This document shows positions 9,088-18,500 of a stretch of 64,000 nucleotides of DNA, piece by piece (position 1 is the stretch's first letter; every line of letters starts with the position of its first letter). Under the pieces are notes generated by a model that did not search any database, was not told the DNA's origin, and saw only the letters and a list, made by a program, of their open reading frames with translations. A program made the position numbers and the translations under genes. Origin of the DNA: UBA7672 sp963784415 (GTDB taxonomy: Bacteria > Pseudomonadota > Alphaproteobacteria > Caulobacterales > Hyphomonadaceae). The stretch spans positions 248,001 through 312,000 of the forward strand of contig CAWARK010000014.1 of assembly GCA_963784415.1 (NCBI GenBank), read 5' to 3'.

Positions 9088-11130
9088 ATGAAACGTTCCT
9101 ACAAGCTCGGCCTGCTCGGACTGGGGCTCCTTGGAGCTGCCTCCGTCATCGCCTTGAGCGCAACCGCCGCCCCGGACGCCATCAAGCTGACCGGCACGCG
9201 CGTCGACAACTTCATGCTGGCCGACCAGACCGGCATGGGGGACGAACTTTACTACTTCCGGAACAAGGCCGCCGTGGTCATCGTCACCGCCGCCCAGGGC
9301 GACAAGGTGTCGGATCGCGCCAAGGCCGCCCTGCTCAAGATTCAGGACAACTTCAAGGACAAGAACGTCCACTTCGTCATGCTCGACTCGGGCCTGAACT
9401 CGAAGCACGGCCAGTTCGAAGGCACGCCGGGCTCGGCCGACCTGCCGATCCTGTCGGACGAACTCCAGCTGGTTGGACGCTCGCTCGGCGTGACGCAGAC
9501 GGGCGAGGCTTTCGTCATCAACCCGAAAACGTGGACCGTCGCCTATCACGGCCCGATCGACAGCTCCTTTGCCGACAAGAAGGTCGCCAATGCCGACCTG
9601 ACGACGGCGCTGAATGCAGTGCTTGCCGGCCAGTCGCCGCTCGTGGCCGAAGCTTCGGTCAAAGGCACCAAGATCGTCTTCCCGGATCGCGCCAAGGCGG
9701 CCGGGTTCAAGAACATCTCGTATGCGACCCAGGTTGCGCCGGTCCTCGCTGACAAGTGCGTGGTCTGCCACACCGAGGGCGGCATGGGCCCGTTCTCGAT
9801 GAACAAGTACGAAGTCGTGAAGGCCATGGCGCCGATGATCCGCGAGGCGCTGCGCACCAAGCGTATGCCTCCGTACCATTCGGACGACCACGGCTCGACC
9901 TGGACGGACGACATGCGTCCGACCAACGAACAGGTCAAAACCATCATCAACTGGATCGAAGCCGGCGCTCCGCGCGGCACGGGCGCTGACCCGCTGCCGG
10001 ATGCAGCCAAGCCCGCTCCGAAATGGCCGATGGGGCAACCCGACATCGTTCTGCAGGTTCCGTCCTTCGACGTGCCGGCCAGCGGCATCGTCGACTACCA
10101 GGACGTGTCGGTCCCGACCGGCCTCACCGAAGGCAAATGGCTGAAGGCAACGGCCTGGGCCAACGCCACGCCGACCGTGCACCACGCGCTCGCCGGCTGG
10201 ATTCCCAAGGTTGATCCCAACGGTAAAGGCTTCTCGTGGAACGTGGCGCTCGGCGGCTACGGCCCCGGCGGCGCGCCGAACCTGACGCCCGACAACACCG
10301 GCATCTACCTGCCGCCGGGCGGTTCGTTCGCCTACCAGATGCACTATACGCCGGTCGGCAAGCCGACGACGGACAAGACGGAAGTCGGGTATTATTTCTA
10401 CAAGGAAGAACCGACCTACATCCTGCGCCAGGCCAGCATCACCGACTTCTCGCTGGAAATTCCGGCTGGCGTCGCGCGCCACCAGGAAACGGCCTATCTC
10501 GAATTCCCGCACGATGCGCAGATCTTCGGCGTCCAGCCGCACTGCCACTCGCGCTGCTATTCGACCAAGCTGCGCATCCGCTACCCGGACGGCAAAGAAA
10601 CGATGCTGCTGAACCAGCCGCGTTACGACTTCGCCTGGCAGCGCGAATACCACTTCAAGGACCTGCTCGAGGTTCCGAAGGGCTCGCTGCTGATCGCGGA
10701 TTATGTGTACGACAACTCGACTGCCAACGTGTCGAACCCCGACCCGAAGAAGGACGTGACGTTCGGCGAGCAGACCTCGGAAGAGATGCTGTTCACCTTC
10801 GCCCGCTTCCGCTTCAAGGGCGAGACGACCAAGGATCGCCATGACGACTGGTTCCAGGAGCTGCAGGGCAACGTTCTCTTCGGCGCGCTGGACGACAATA
10901 TCGATGGCCAGCTGACACCGGCTGAGTTCCGCAATGATCCGCGCTTCAAGTCGGTCGTGCAGTACCTGCCGATGGTCGACGAAAACAAGGACGGCATGCT
11001 GAGCAAGCCTGAAATGGCGAAGGCCATGGCGATCATGCAGAAAATGCGCGCCAACGCTCCGAAGGCCGATGCTCCGAAGACCGACAAGGCCGTCGAAGCC
11101 ATGACTCAGGGCGGATCGGGCAACCACTAA
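9088..11130 (+). CDS. Exported redoxin-like / cytochrome c / copper monooxygenase (PHM-like) / EF-hand fusion protein
   Basis: A 680-residue exported protein with a signal peptide (residues 1-28, ending ALSATAA). Residues about 33-190 form a thioredoxin-fold redoxin-like domain with no cysteine at the usual active site. CVVCH at 224-228 is a haem c attachment site. Residues about 320-590 match the type II copper ascorbate-dependent monooxygenase (PHM) core: His365-His366, His419 in YQMHYTPVG, His485 and His487 in PHCHSR, and Met567 in SEEML, which would supply the CuH and CuM ligands. Two canonical EF-hand loops follow (602-613 and 631-642), probably binding Ca2+. GGGGAG precedes the ATG. Substrate unknown; periplasmic oxidation with electrons delivered by the haem is an inference. 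Confidence 0.8.
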   Translation: MKRSYKLGLLGLGLLGAASVIALSATAAPDAIKLTGTRVDNFMLADQTGMGDELYYFRNKAAVVIVTAAQGDKVSDRAKAALLKIQDNFKDKNVHFVMLDSGLNSKHGQFEGTPGSADLPILSDELQLVGRSLGVTQTGEAFVINPKTWTVAYHGPIDSSFADKKVANADLTTALNAVLAGQSPLVAEASVKGTKIVFPDRAKAAGFKNISYATQVAPVLADKCVVCHTEGGMGPFSMNKYEVVKAMAPMIREALRTKRMPPYHSDDHGSTWTDDMRPTNEQVKTIINWIEAGAPRGTGADPLPDAAKPAPKWPMGQPDIVLQVPSFDVPASGIVDYQDVSVPTGLTEGKWLKATAWANATPTVHHALAGWIPKVDPNGKGFSWNVALGGYGPGGAPNLTPDNTGIYLPPGGSFAYQMHYTPVGKPTTDKTEVGYYFYKEEPTYILRQASITDFSLEIPAGVARHQETAYLEFPHDAQIFGVQPHCHSRCYSTKLRIRYPDGKETMLLNQPRYDFAWQREYHFKDLLEVPKGSLLIADYVYDNSTANVSNPDPKKDVTFGEQTSEEMLFTFARFRFKGETTKDRHDDWFQELQGNVLFGALDDNIDGQLTPAEFRNDPRFKSVVQYLPMVDENKDGMLSKPEMAKAMAIMQKMRANAPKADAPKTDKAVEAMTQGGSGNH

Positions 11131-11155
11131 CGCCCCACCGTCGTTGAAAGCATCA

Positions 11156-11189
11156 GGCCCCGTCGGGAAACCGGCGGGGCCTTTCGTTT
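11156..11189 (+). terminator. Rho-independent terminator after the monooxygenase-like gene
   Basis: An 11-bp stem (GGCCCCGTCGG paired with CCGGCGGGGCC, one G-T pair), loop GAAA, followed by TTTCGTTT. It lies 26 bases after the stop codon at 11130. Confidence 0.9.
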
Positions 11190-11239
11190 GGGATCATCGT
11201 GCCGGTGGTAAGCGGCCGCGTGGCTGTTGGGCGTCCCCG

Positions 11240-11518
11240 TCAGTAGTCGGGGAAGAACTCCGGTCCAACGTAGCGGATGCTGAACATCAGGAAGTTGTAT
11301 TGCGAATAGCGCTGGGCTTCGCTCTCGGCCGCCTCGCTGGTCGGGAAGCGCCGATAGCCGAGCCAGGTGCCATCGCCGAGGGGCAGGGCTCCCTGGCGCC
11401 TTGCGAGGTGCGAATGCCTCTCCGGGACGTCCCAGCGGTTACGCCAGTGGCCAAGCTCGTCTTCGGCCGGCTGGTCGGCGGGGGTCACGCGCTCGATGGT
11501 TTTCGTTGCCGAGGCCAT
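11240..11518 (-). CDS. Hypothetical protein, aromatic-rich C terminus
   Basis: About 92 residues from ATG 11518 (MASATKTIERVTPADQPAED). It is not recognised. The C-terminal half (WLGYRRFPTSEAAESEAQRY, then SIRYVGPEFFPDY) is rich in aromatic residues and reads as a coherent small soluble domain with no signal peptide or membrane segment. A longer start at 11602 would add a low-complexity basic stretch and is less likely; neither start has a clear ribosome-binding site. It faces the preceding terminator on the opposite strand. Coding potential is supported by composition only. Confidence 0.5.
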   Translation of the reverse strand: MASATKTIERVTPADQPAEDELGHWRNRWDVPERHSHLARRQGALPLGDGTWLGYRRFPTSEAAESEAQRYSQYNFLMFSIRYVGPEFFPDY

Positions 11519-11849
11519 TGGTGGGTGTGACCCACGGCCGCGGACGGGCGGCCCCTGCCGGCCGTTTTTCGCGTTCTGACATGGCTGCGGCGACGCTTTC
11601 ATAACCGCACCATAAACCCTGATAATTCACGTCGCCACGGGGTTTTTCCCCGAAAACGCGGGATATTGGCTTCACGGACGCCCCGGTGCAGGCCGGACTC
11701 TCACAAGAATCGCAAAACTCGCAATAGGCGCGACGGAGATCGCCGCGTCCGTCGTTGAAGTCTTGTTACTGCGTCACACAAATCGCGGAGGGGCCCCGGG
11801 GGGCAGTCCGCATTTGGCGGACTGACGTGCACCGCAGAAGAGGCACTGC
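11519..11849. other. Intergenic stretch with hairpins
   Basis: No convincing gene. It contains a small hairpin (CGGGG-TTTTT-CCCCG, 11638-11652) and a perfect 8-bp stem, CAGTCCGC / GCGGACTG with loop ATTTG (11804-11824), which ends 25 bases before the OrfA-like gene. The second could be a remnant of an element end or a transcription signal for that gene. Confidence 0.5.
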
Positions 11850-12101
11850 ATGCGCTGGAAGAAACATTCGTCGGACGAGATCGTCACCATCCTCGCCAAG
11901 ATGAAGGCGTGGATGACCGAGGGGCTCGACATCCGGGACGCATGCCGCAAGGCCGAGATCTCGCAGGCCACCTACTTCCGCTGGCGCTCGCGCTACGGCC
12001 GGCTCGATGCCGACCAGCTTGGCGTCATCAAACGCCTTCAGGCCGAGAACGCCCGCCTGCGCCGCGCACTCAGCGAGCTCGAGAGCGGCGTCGAACTTTA
12101 A
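11850..12101 (+). CDS. Orphan IS3-family OrfA-like helix-turn-helix protein
   Basis: 83 residues matching the OrfA (HTH_Tnp_1-type) subunit of IS3-family transposases: RWKKHSSDEIVTILAKMKAW, then the helix-turn-helix EISQATYFRWRSRYGRLDAD, then a leucine-zipper-like KRLQAENARLRRALSELES. The usual continuation of OrfA (a DKLILKE-type tail) is replaced by GVEL and a stop, and no OrfB integrase follows. AGAGG precedes the ATG. It is either a remnant of an IS3 element or a retained DNA-binding protein. It lies immediately upstream of the AT-rich leader of the giant RTX gene, so a regulatory role is conceivable but not shown. Confidence 0.7.
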   Translation: MRWKKHSSDEIVTILAKMKAWMTEGLDIRDACRKAEISQATYFRWRSRYGRLDADQLGVIKRLQAENARLRRALSELESGVEL

Positions 12102-12582
12102 AGTTCGCAAATAAATATCTCTGACGGCAATCTGACAGATATCTGATGGCTAGCTGACGGACACTGACGTGGGGCGAATAAGCTCTCGCAGTTCGCGAAT
12201 TTAGATATATCCGTGGCTTAACCATCCGCCGCGACATTTTGTCCAGCAACACCGCGGAACCCCGACACAATATAGCTAAATCCGCCCGACAGGCACTCCC
12301 GTAAAATGAGAGGATTGCGCCACAACGGGCCTTTGCCAAATGTGTATGCATCCTATTCCCAACTAGTCTCATATCGAGACTCTCGTTTCGATTCTCGTGG
12401 CGGGATATATCTGCCGCCATAACTCTTCGGGTGGGATACATATCTCACAAAATAACAATAAGATTGCCTGAAAGATAACTTAACAGCATTCTAAAACCGG
12501 TGGCCTCCGCGGGGGGGGCCGGGCGTGGGTCACGGCAGCTTACTTGCTTGCGGGGCCCAGTATCTCCGGTGGTAGGGCTGTA
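12102..12582. other. AT-rich leader region of the giant RTX gene
   Basis: 481 bases with markedly lower GC than the surroundings and no convincing gene. It holds the phased CTGAC/T repeats (12121-12168), a CAGATATCTG palindrome (12136-12145) within them, and a 6-bp inverted repeat AGTCTC-ATATC-GAGACT (12365-12381). Repeated ATATC / GATAT motifs occur throughout. A long untranslated leader or an accessory insertion boundary would both fit. Confidence 0.6.
12121..12168 (+). promoter_or_regulatory. Five phased CTGAC/T direct repeats, candidate operator
   Basis: CTGAC starts at 12121, 12132, 12154 and 12164 and CTGAT at 12143, giving spacings of 11, 11, 11 and 10 bases. All copies therefore face the same side of the helix. 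Direct repeats of this spacing are the usual target of OmpR/PhoB-type response regulators. They lie about 415 bases upstream of the giant RTX start. Function is inferred from spacing only. Confidence 0.45.
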
Positions 12583-15500
12583 ATGACAATCAATCTGTGG
12601 GGTCGCGAGACCCAGAATCCGCTCGTGATCAATGCTGACACGGGCGTGCAACGCACACCCGTTGTCGCAAGCGTCGGTCTCGACGCCTTCGCTGTTGCCT
12701 GGGTCGACGGCACGAACAAGGTCTCCCTCAAATTCTTCGACGAGCAGGGCAATGTTGACGCTGCCTCACCTCAGGTGACGGTCTCGGACGCCACCAGCGC
12801 CAACATCTCCAGCCTGCAGATGACCCCAGGGGGCGCGGGCATCGGTTATGGTATCGCCTGGAGCGAGGACAACGCCGGCGTCTCGCAGCTGAAGCTCCGC
12901 TATTACAACCACGTGACCAGCTCGACCCTGGGCGGCGAAATCTCGATCTCGTCCAACGTCGCCGTCGCCCAACACGACCTCGAAATCTCCGGCTACAACA
13001 AGGACGACGCCCGCGGCCGTGCCATCGTCGACGGCTTCGACGCGGTGTGGGTTGAAGGCGCGGGCGGCGATCACGCCAGCGGCGCGATCTACCTCCAGCG
13101 CTTCGCCGTTCCGCTGGATGCCAGGAAGGACCCGACCTCGCCCCCGACCGCCGCTGGCCTTGATGGCGTTGTTGGCGCAAGCAGCGATGCGCAGGTCCAG
13201 ATAGCGACCGGCCGCGACCCGTCCGTCGCGGGCATCAATGTAGGCCTCGGTGGCGCTGACGAGACCATCGTCACGTTCATCGATCTCTCGAACAACATCA
13301 ACATTCTGGCCTTCAACAACGCCGGCACGCCGCTCAACACGATCACCGGTGTTGTGAACAACAACATCAACACGGCCGCGCGCCCGGTGGCCGCCGGCAC
13401 CCAACAGCACGTAACCGCCCTGCAAGGCGGCGGCTTCCTCGTTGCCTGGATCTCGGCCAATGGCGCCAACCACGACCTGGTCGGCCGCGTCTTCACGCCC
13501 GGTGCTGCCGGCGGCGCCTGGACGGCTGGTCCGATCTTCGTGATCGATCCGCTCAATGGCGGCTCAAACGCCATTACCGACTTCGCCGTCGCGGCGCAGG
13601 AAACCGATGGCTTCTCCGTCAGCTGGACGGCTATCGACGGCGCTTCGTCCGCGATCTTCTCGCGCGTCTACACGGGCGGCGGCATCGCGAACGACGATGG
13701 CGTTCCGGCGATCTTCCACGCCCCGGCGAACACGAGCAATGTCGGCTCCACCGCGCTCTTCGGTGACCGCTATGTCGTCGTCTACGAAGACAATGCCGTC
13801 GACGCTGGCGATATCTCCGCCAGGATTCTCGATCCGCGCTTCGACACCAACGGCCTTCCGATCACTGTCGATGGCCCCGGCATCACGATGATTGGCGACC
13901 CCGATTTCGAAGCTCGCGGCCGCATCGCAGGCGACATTCTCGTCGGGACTGACGGTCGTGACACGATCAACGGCCGCCAGGGCGACGACATCATGGATGG
14001 CGGCCTCGGCAACGACACCATCCTTGCCGGCGTCGGCAACGACACGATCGATGGCGGCGGCGGAAGCGACACGCTCGTCCTGACGGGTCGTTTCTCGATC
14101 GATGGCAACGCCGCCAACGACGACTATACCCTCAGCTATCTCGGCGGCGGTCTGTTCCAGATCACCGACAAGCGTGCGGGTGCGGTCAACGAAGGCATCG
14201 ACTTCGTCCGCTCGATCGAAAATTTCCAGTTCCTGGGTAATGCGCCTGGCCAGCAGAACTTCACGCTGACCGACATCCTCGGCATCGAGACGACCTCGAT
14301 CACGCCGACCGCGTGGGGCTGGACGAACGAAGACGCCGACAACGCGCCGAATGCCGACGGCACGCCGGACGTTGACGGTTTCATCGTCAACCCGGGTGTC
14401 ACTGCAGGAATCCAGAAGAATGTCAGCGTGTCCGACAGCGTCGGCGAATTTGTCGCCGTGGCATGGGAAGAGGCTGCCACCAATGGCGGCGTGACCCACA
14501 TCAAGGGCCGATTCTACGACGTGGTGCTCGCGCCTGACGAGTTCATGCCCAACACCATGAATCTCTCGGATGGCATCGGCATCGAAACCAATGTCGCGAT
14601 CGCCTCGGGTGGCGCCAACTCCGGCTGGGGCTTCGTGTTCGAGCAGCGCGACAACGCGACTGACACGACGCGCGAGCTCCGCACCAACTTCATGGGCCCG
14701 GGCCAGCTGGTCTCGGCTGAACTCTCGGTCGCGCAAGAAACCAACGTCGACCAGCACGATGCAGCAATCTTCGGCTCGCAGCTCGATCGCACACTGCTGA
14801 GCCCGGTTGGCGGCTCCGTCCTGCCCACGGGCATGAACGAAGGCTACAACGTCGCCTGGGTCTCGACCCACACGGACGGCGTCGATGGCACGCTCGACGC
14901 CGGTTACGGCCGTATCATGATGCAACGCTTCGAGCTTGTGCTCGATCCGCTCGGCAATCCGGGCGCACCGGAAGCGGCCGGCATTGACGGCATCGCCCAC
15001 GAGGGCAGCGATGCGGCTCTCTGGGTCGGCAATGAGGATGCGATTAGCTCCGACGGCTTCTTCGGTCGCAACCCATCGACCTCGGCCCTGCACACCTTCG
15101 AGACCGGCATCGTGTGGGTCGCCAAGGACGGCGCGGGCGAGAAGGTCATGTTCCGGGCTTATGACGACCTTGGCCAGGTGATCGACTACCCGGCCGGCAA
15201 CAACATCTCGGTGGGCTTCCCGGTCGCGGCCGGCACCAGCGCACACATTGTCTCGGCGGGCGCGGTCAACTTCGCGATCGTCTGGATCACGCCCGACGCC
15301 ACGAGTCCGTCTGGCTACACCGTCATGGCGACGATGCTCTCGTCGGCCGGTGGCGGCCTCGACGGTGTCGGCTTCGGCTTCGGCCAGCCCAGCGAGCCCT
15401 TCGTCGTCACGCACCTGCCGGCTGGTTTCGATCCGGCCCACTCCGATTTCGCCGCCACCGGCCTCAGCGGGGAAGACAGCAACGATATCGTCGTTTCCTG

Positions 15501-18500
15501 GACCGTCACTATCCCGGGGCAGGGCACGAACATGGAGGCGCAGCATATCGCCACCGTGCTCGACCCGGTGACCGGCATCGCGCTCAACATGCACACCGAG
15601 GGCGACATCGTCACGGTCAACGCGACGACGGCCGGCAACCAGCATGCAGGCGGCATCGCCGGCCTGCTTGGCGACCGCTTCGTCGCCGTGTTCGAAGATG
15701 ACAACCCGTCTTACACCGACGGCACGGATCTCGTCGCCCGTGTCATGGACACGCGCGATGCGGTTAACCCGGATCCGATCGTTGGCGACCTGATCCAGGC
15801 GGGCGGGCGCGTTCAGGCGCGTCGCGACGTGCTGGTCGGCACCAACGGCAACGACAACATCCGCGGCGATATCCTCGACAATAACGGCCTCGTTGACTGG
15901 ATTTTTGCCGGCATGGGCGACGACATCGTCCAGGGCGGCCCGGGCATCAAGGGCGCAGCAGGCATCCCCGAAATCATCGATGGCGGCGAGGGGATCGACA
16001 CGGCGGTCTATACCGGCCGCCTGCAGGACTACTCGATCACGCCGAACGGCGATGGCAGCTTCGAAGTCATCGACCTGCGTCCGGTGCAGGGCGCCAACAA
16101 CGTCCAGCTCAACCATGACGGCATCGACAACCTGTACAATTTCGAGAAGATCCAGTTCCTCGATCTCTCGAACGGTGGCGCCTCGGCCCAGACCATCACG
16201 TTCGGCTTCCCCGGCCAGCCGCCGGCGCTGAACCCGAACTATGACGGCACGCCTGTCGCCTGGAGCCTCGACGACACGTCGCTGTTCAAGGAAATCACCG
16301 TCGACACCGATCCGACGCCGGCCAACATCGCAAACCGGCCTGCCGGCATTGTGGTCACCAACCTGCAGGATGGCGCAGGCCTCGTCTGGACCAAGAACGG
16401 CAACCAAGTCTGGGCTATTTCCTACGACACGACCGGGAAGCCCGATCCGGTACTGCTCGGCGCAAACACCCAGCTGACCAGCGGCGCTTTCGTCAACAAC
16501 GTCGTGCGCGACATCGACGTGGCAATGACCGCCGGCCTCGGCATGACCGCTGTCTGGGAGTCGGGCTCTGCGCCGAACGCTGCTGCGGTTGCGGCCGCAA
16601 CGGCGACACGTAACGCACGTCTCACGACCTTCAACAACGCTGTTGCCGCAAGCAACGCAGCCGATGCCGCTGCAGCCAACGCACTGGATCTTGCGAACCA
16701 GACCGACGCAACGGCGCTTGCCGCTGCCGCCACTGCTGCGCAGACGGCTGCTACAACGGCTGCGGCCAACGCAGCTGCCGCGCAGGCCTCGGCTGACGCT
16801 ACGGACGCCACGGCGCTCGCTGCGTCGGCCGCTGCTGCTGTAGCTGCGGACGCAGTTGCTGCCGCCGCTGCTGCTACCGCTGCAACTGCCTCAGCCACAG
16901 CTGCTGCTGCCGCTTCCGATGCCGCTGCTGCCGCGCAGGCGGAAGCCAACTCCCAAACGGTCCTGAACTCTGCCCAGACAGCCCTGAATACGCTGCTCGC
17001 GGGCAATCCGACGCCGTCGCAGATTAATGCTGCGACTGCTACACGTGACGCGGCCCTGGCCAACCTCTCCGCCGCCACTGCCACCAGCGATCAGGCCGAC
17101 GCCGCCGCCACCGCCGCCCAGGCGGCTTCTGCTGCTGCCGCCGCTGACGCTACTGCCACCCAGATTCTGGCGGATGCGACGGATGCGATCCAAGCTGCGG
17201 CTGATGCTGCTTCTGCCGCTGCGGACGACGCCGCTGCTGCGACTGCGCAATCTGCTGCCGACACCGCCGCTCTGGCTGCTACTGCTGCTCAGGCCGCGGC
17301 TGCCGCGGCTACCCAGGCTGAGGCTGCTGCACAAACTGCGAAGGACTCCGCTCAGGCGACGCTCGACGCACTGCTCGCGAACACTGTGCCGCAGTCCGCT
17401 ATCGACGCTGCCACAGCGACGCGTGATCTGGCTCAGTCCGATCTCACTACGGCGATCGCTGCCAGCGATCTGGCCGATGTCGCCGCTACTGCAGCTCAGG
17501 CGCTCGCGGGTCAGACCGATGCGATCCAAGCTGCGGCTGATGCTGCTTCTGCCGCTGCGGACGACGCCGCTGCTGCGACTGCGCAATCTGCTGCCGACAC
17601 CGCCGCTCTGGCTGCTACTGCTGCTCAGGCCGCGGCTGCCGCGGCTACCCAGGCTGAGGCTGCTGCACAAACTGCGAAGGACTCCGCTCAGGCGACGCTC
17701 GACGCACTGCTCGCGAACACTGTGCCGCAGTCCGCTATCGACGCTGCCACAGCGACGCGTGATCTGGCTCAGTCCGATCTCACTACGGCGATCGCTGCCA
17801 GCGATCTGGCCGATGTCGCCGCTACTGCAGCTCAGGCGCTCGCGGGTCAGACCGATGCGATCCAAGCTGCGGCTGATGCTGCTTCTGCCGCTGCGGACGA
17901 CGCCGCTGCTGCGACTGCGCAATCTGCTGCCGACACCGCCGCTCTGGCTGCTACTGCTGCTCAGGCCGCGGCTGCCGCGGCTACCCAGGCTGAGGCTGCT
18001 GCACAAACTGCGAAGGACTCCGCTCAGGCGACGCTCGACGCACTGCTCGCGAACACTGTGCCGCAGTCCGCTATCGACGCTGCCACAGCGACGCGTGATC
18101 TGGCTCAGTCCGATCTCACTACGGCGATCGCTGCCAGCGATCTGGCCGATGTCGCCGCTACTGCAGCTCAGGCGCTCGCGGGTCAGACCGATGCGATCCA
18201 AGCTGCGGCTGATGCTGCTTCTGCCGCTGCGGACGACGCCGCTGCTGCGACTGCGCAATCTGCTGCCGACACCGCCGCTCTGGCTGCTACTGCTGCTCAG
18301 TCGGTTGCCGACGGCGCCGCGCTCGATCTGACAAACGCCCAGAGTGCACTGACCGTTGCGCAGGATGCGCTTGCCCAGTTGCTCAACGAGGGCGCGCTGC
18401 AAGGCGATATCGACGCCGCCCAGCTGGTTGTCGATGCCGCCCAGAGCGACGTAGATGCGGCTACAGCCATCAGCGCCCAAGCCAACGACACTCTCGCTAT

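Noticed and set aside
13564..16407. A 947-codon open frame on the minus strand opposite the giant RTX gene, and similar long antisense frames elsewhere (for example 8977-11127 and 29779-31380).
   Set aside because: They arise because high-GC coding sequence on the plus strand rarely yields stop codons in the opposite frame. Their translations are rich in Arg, Val and Asp, show no domain, and lack start signals.
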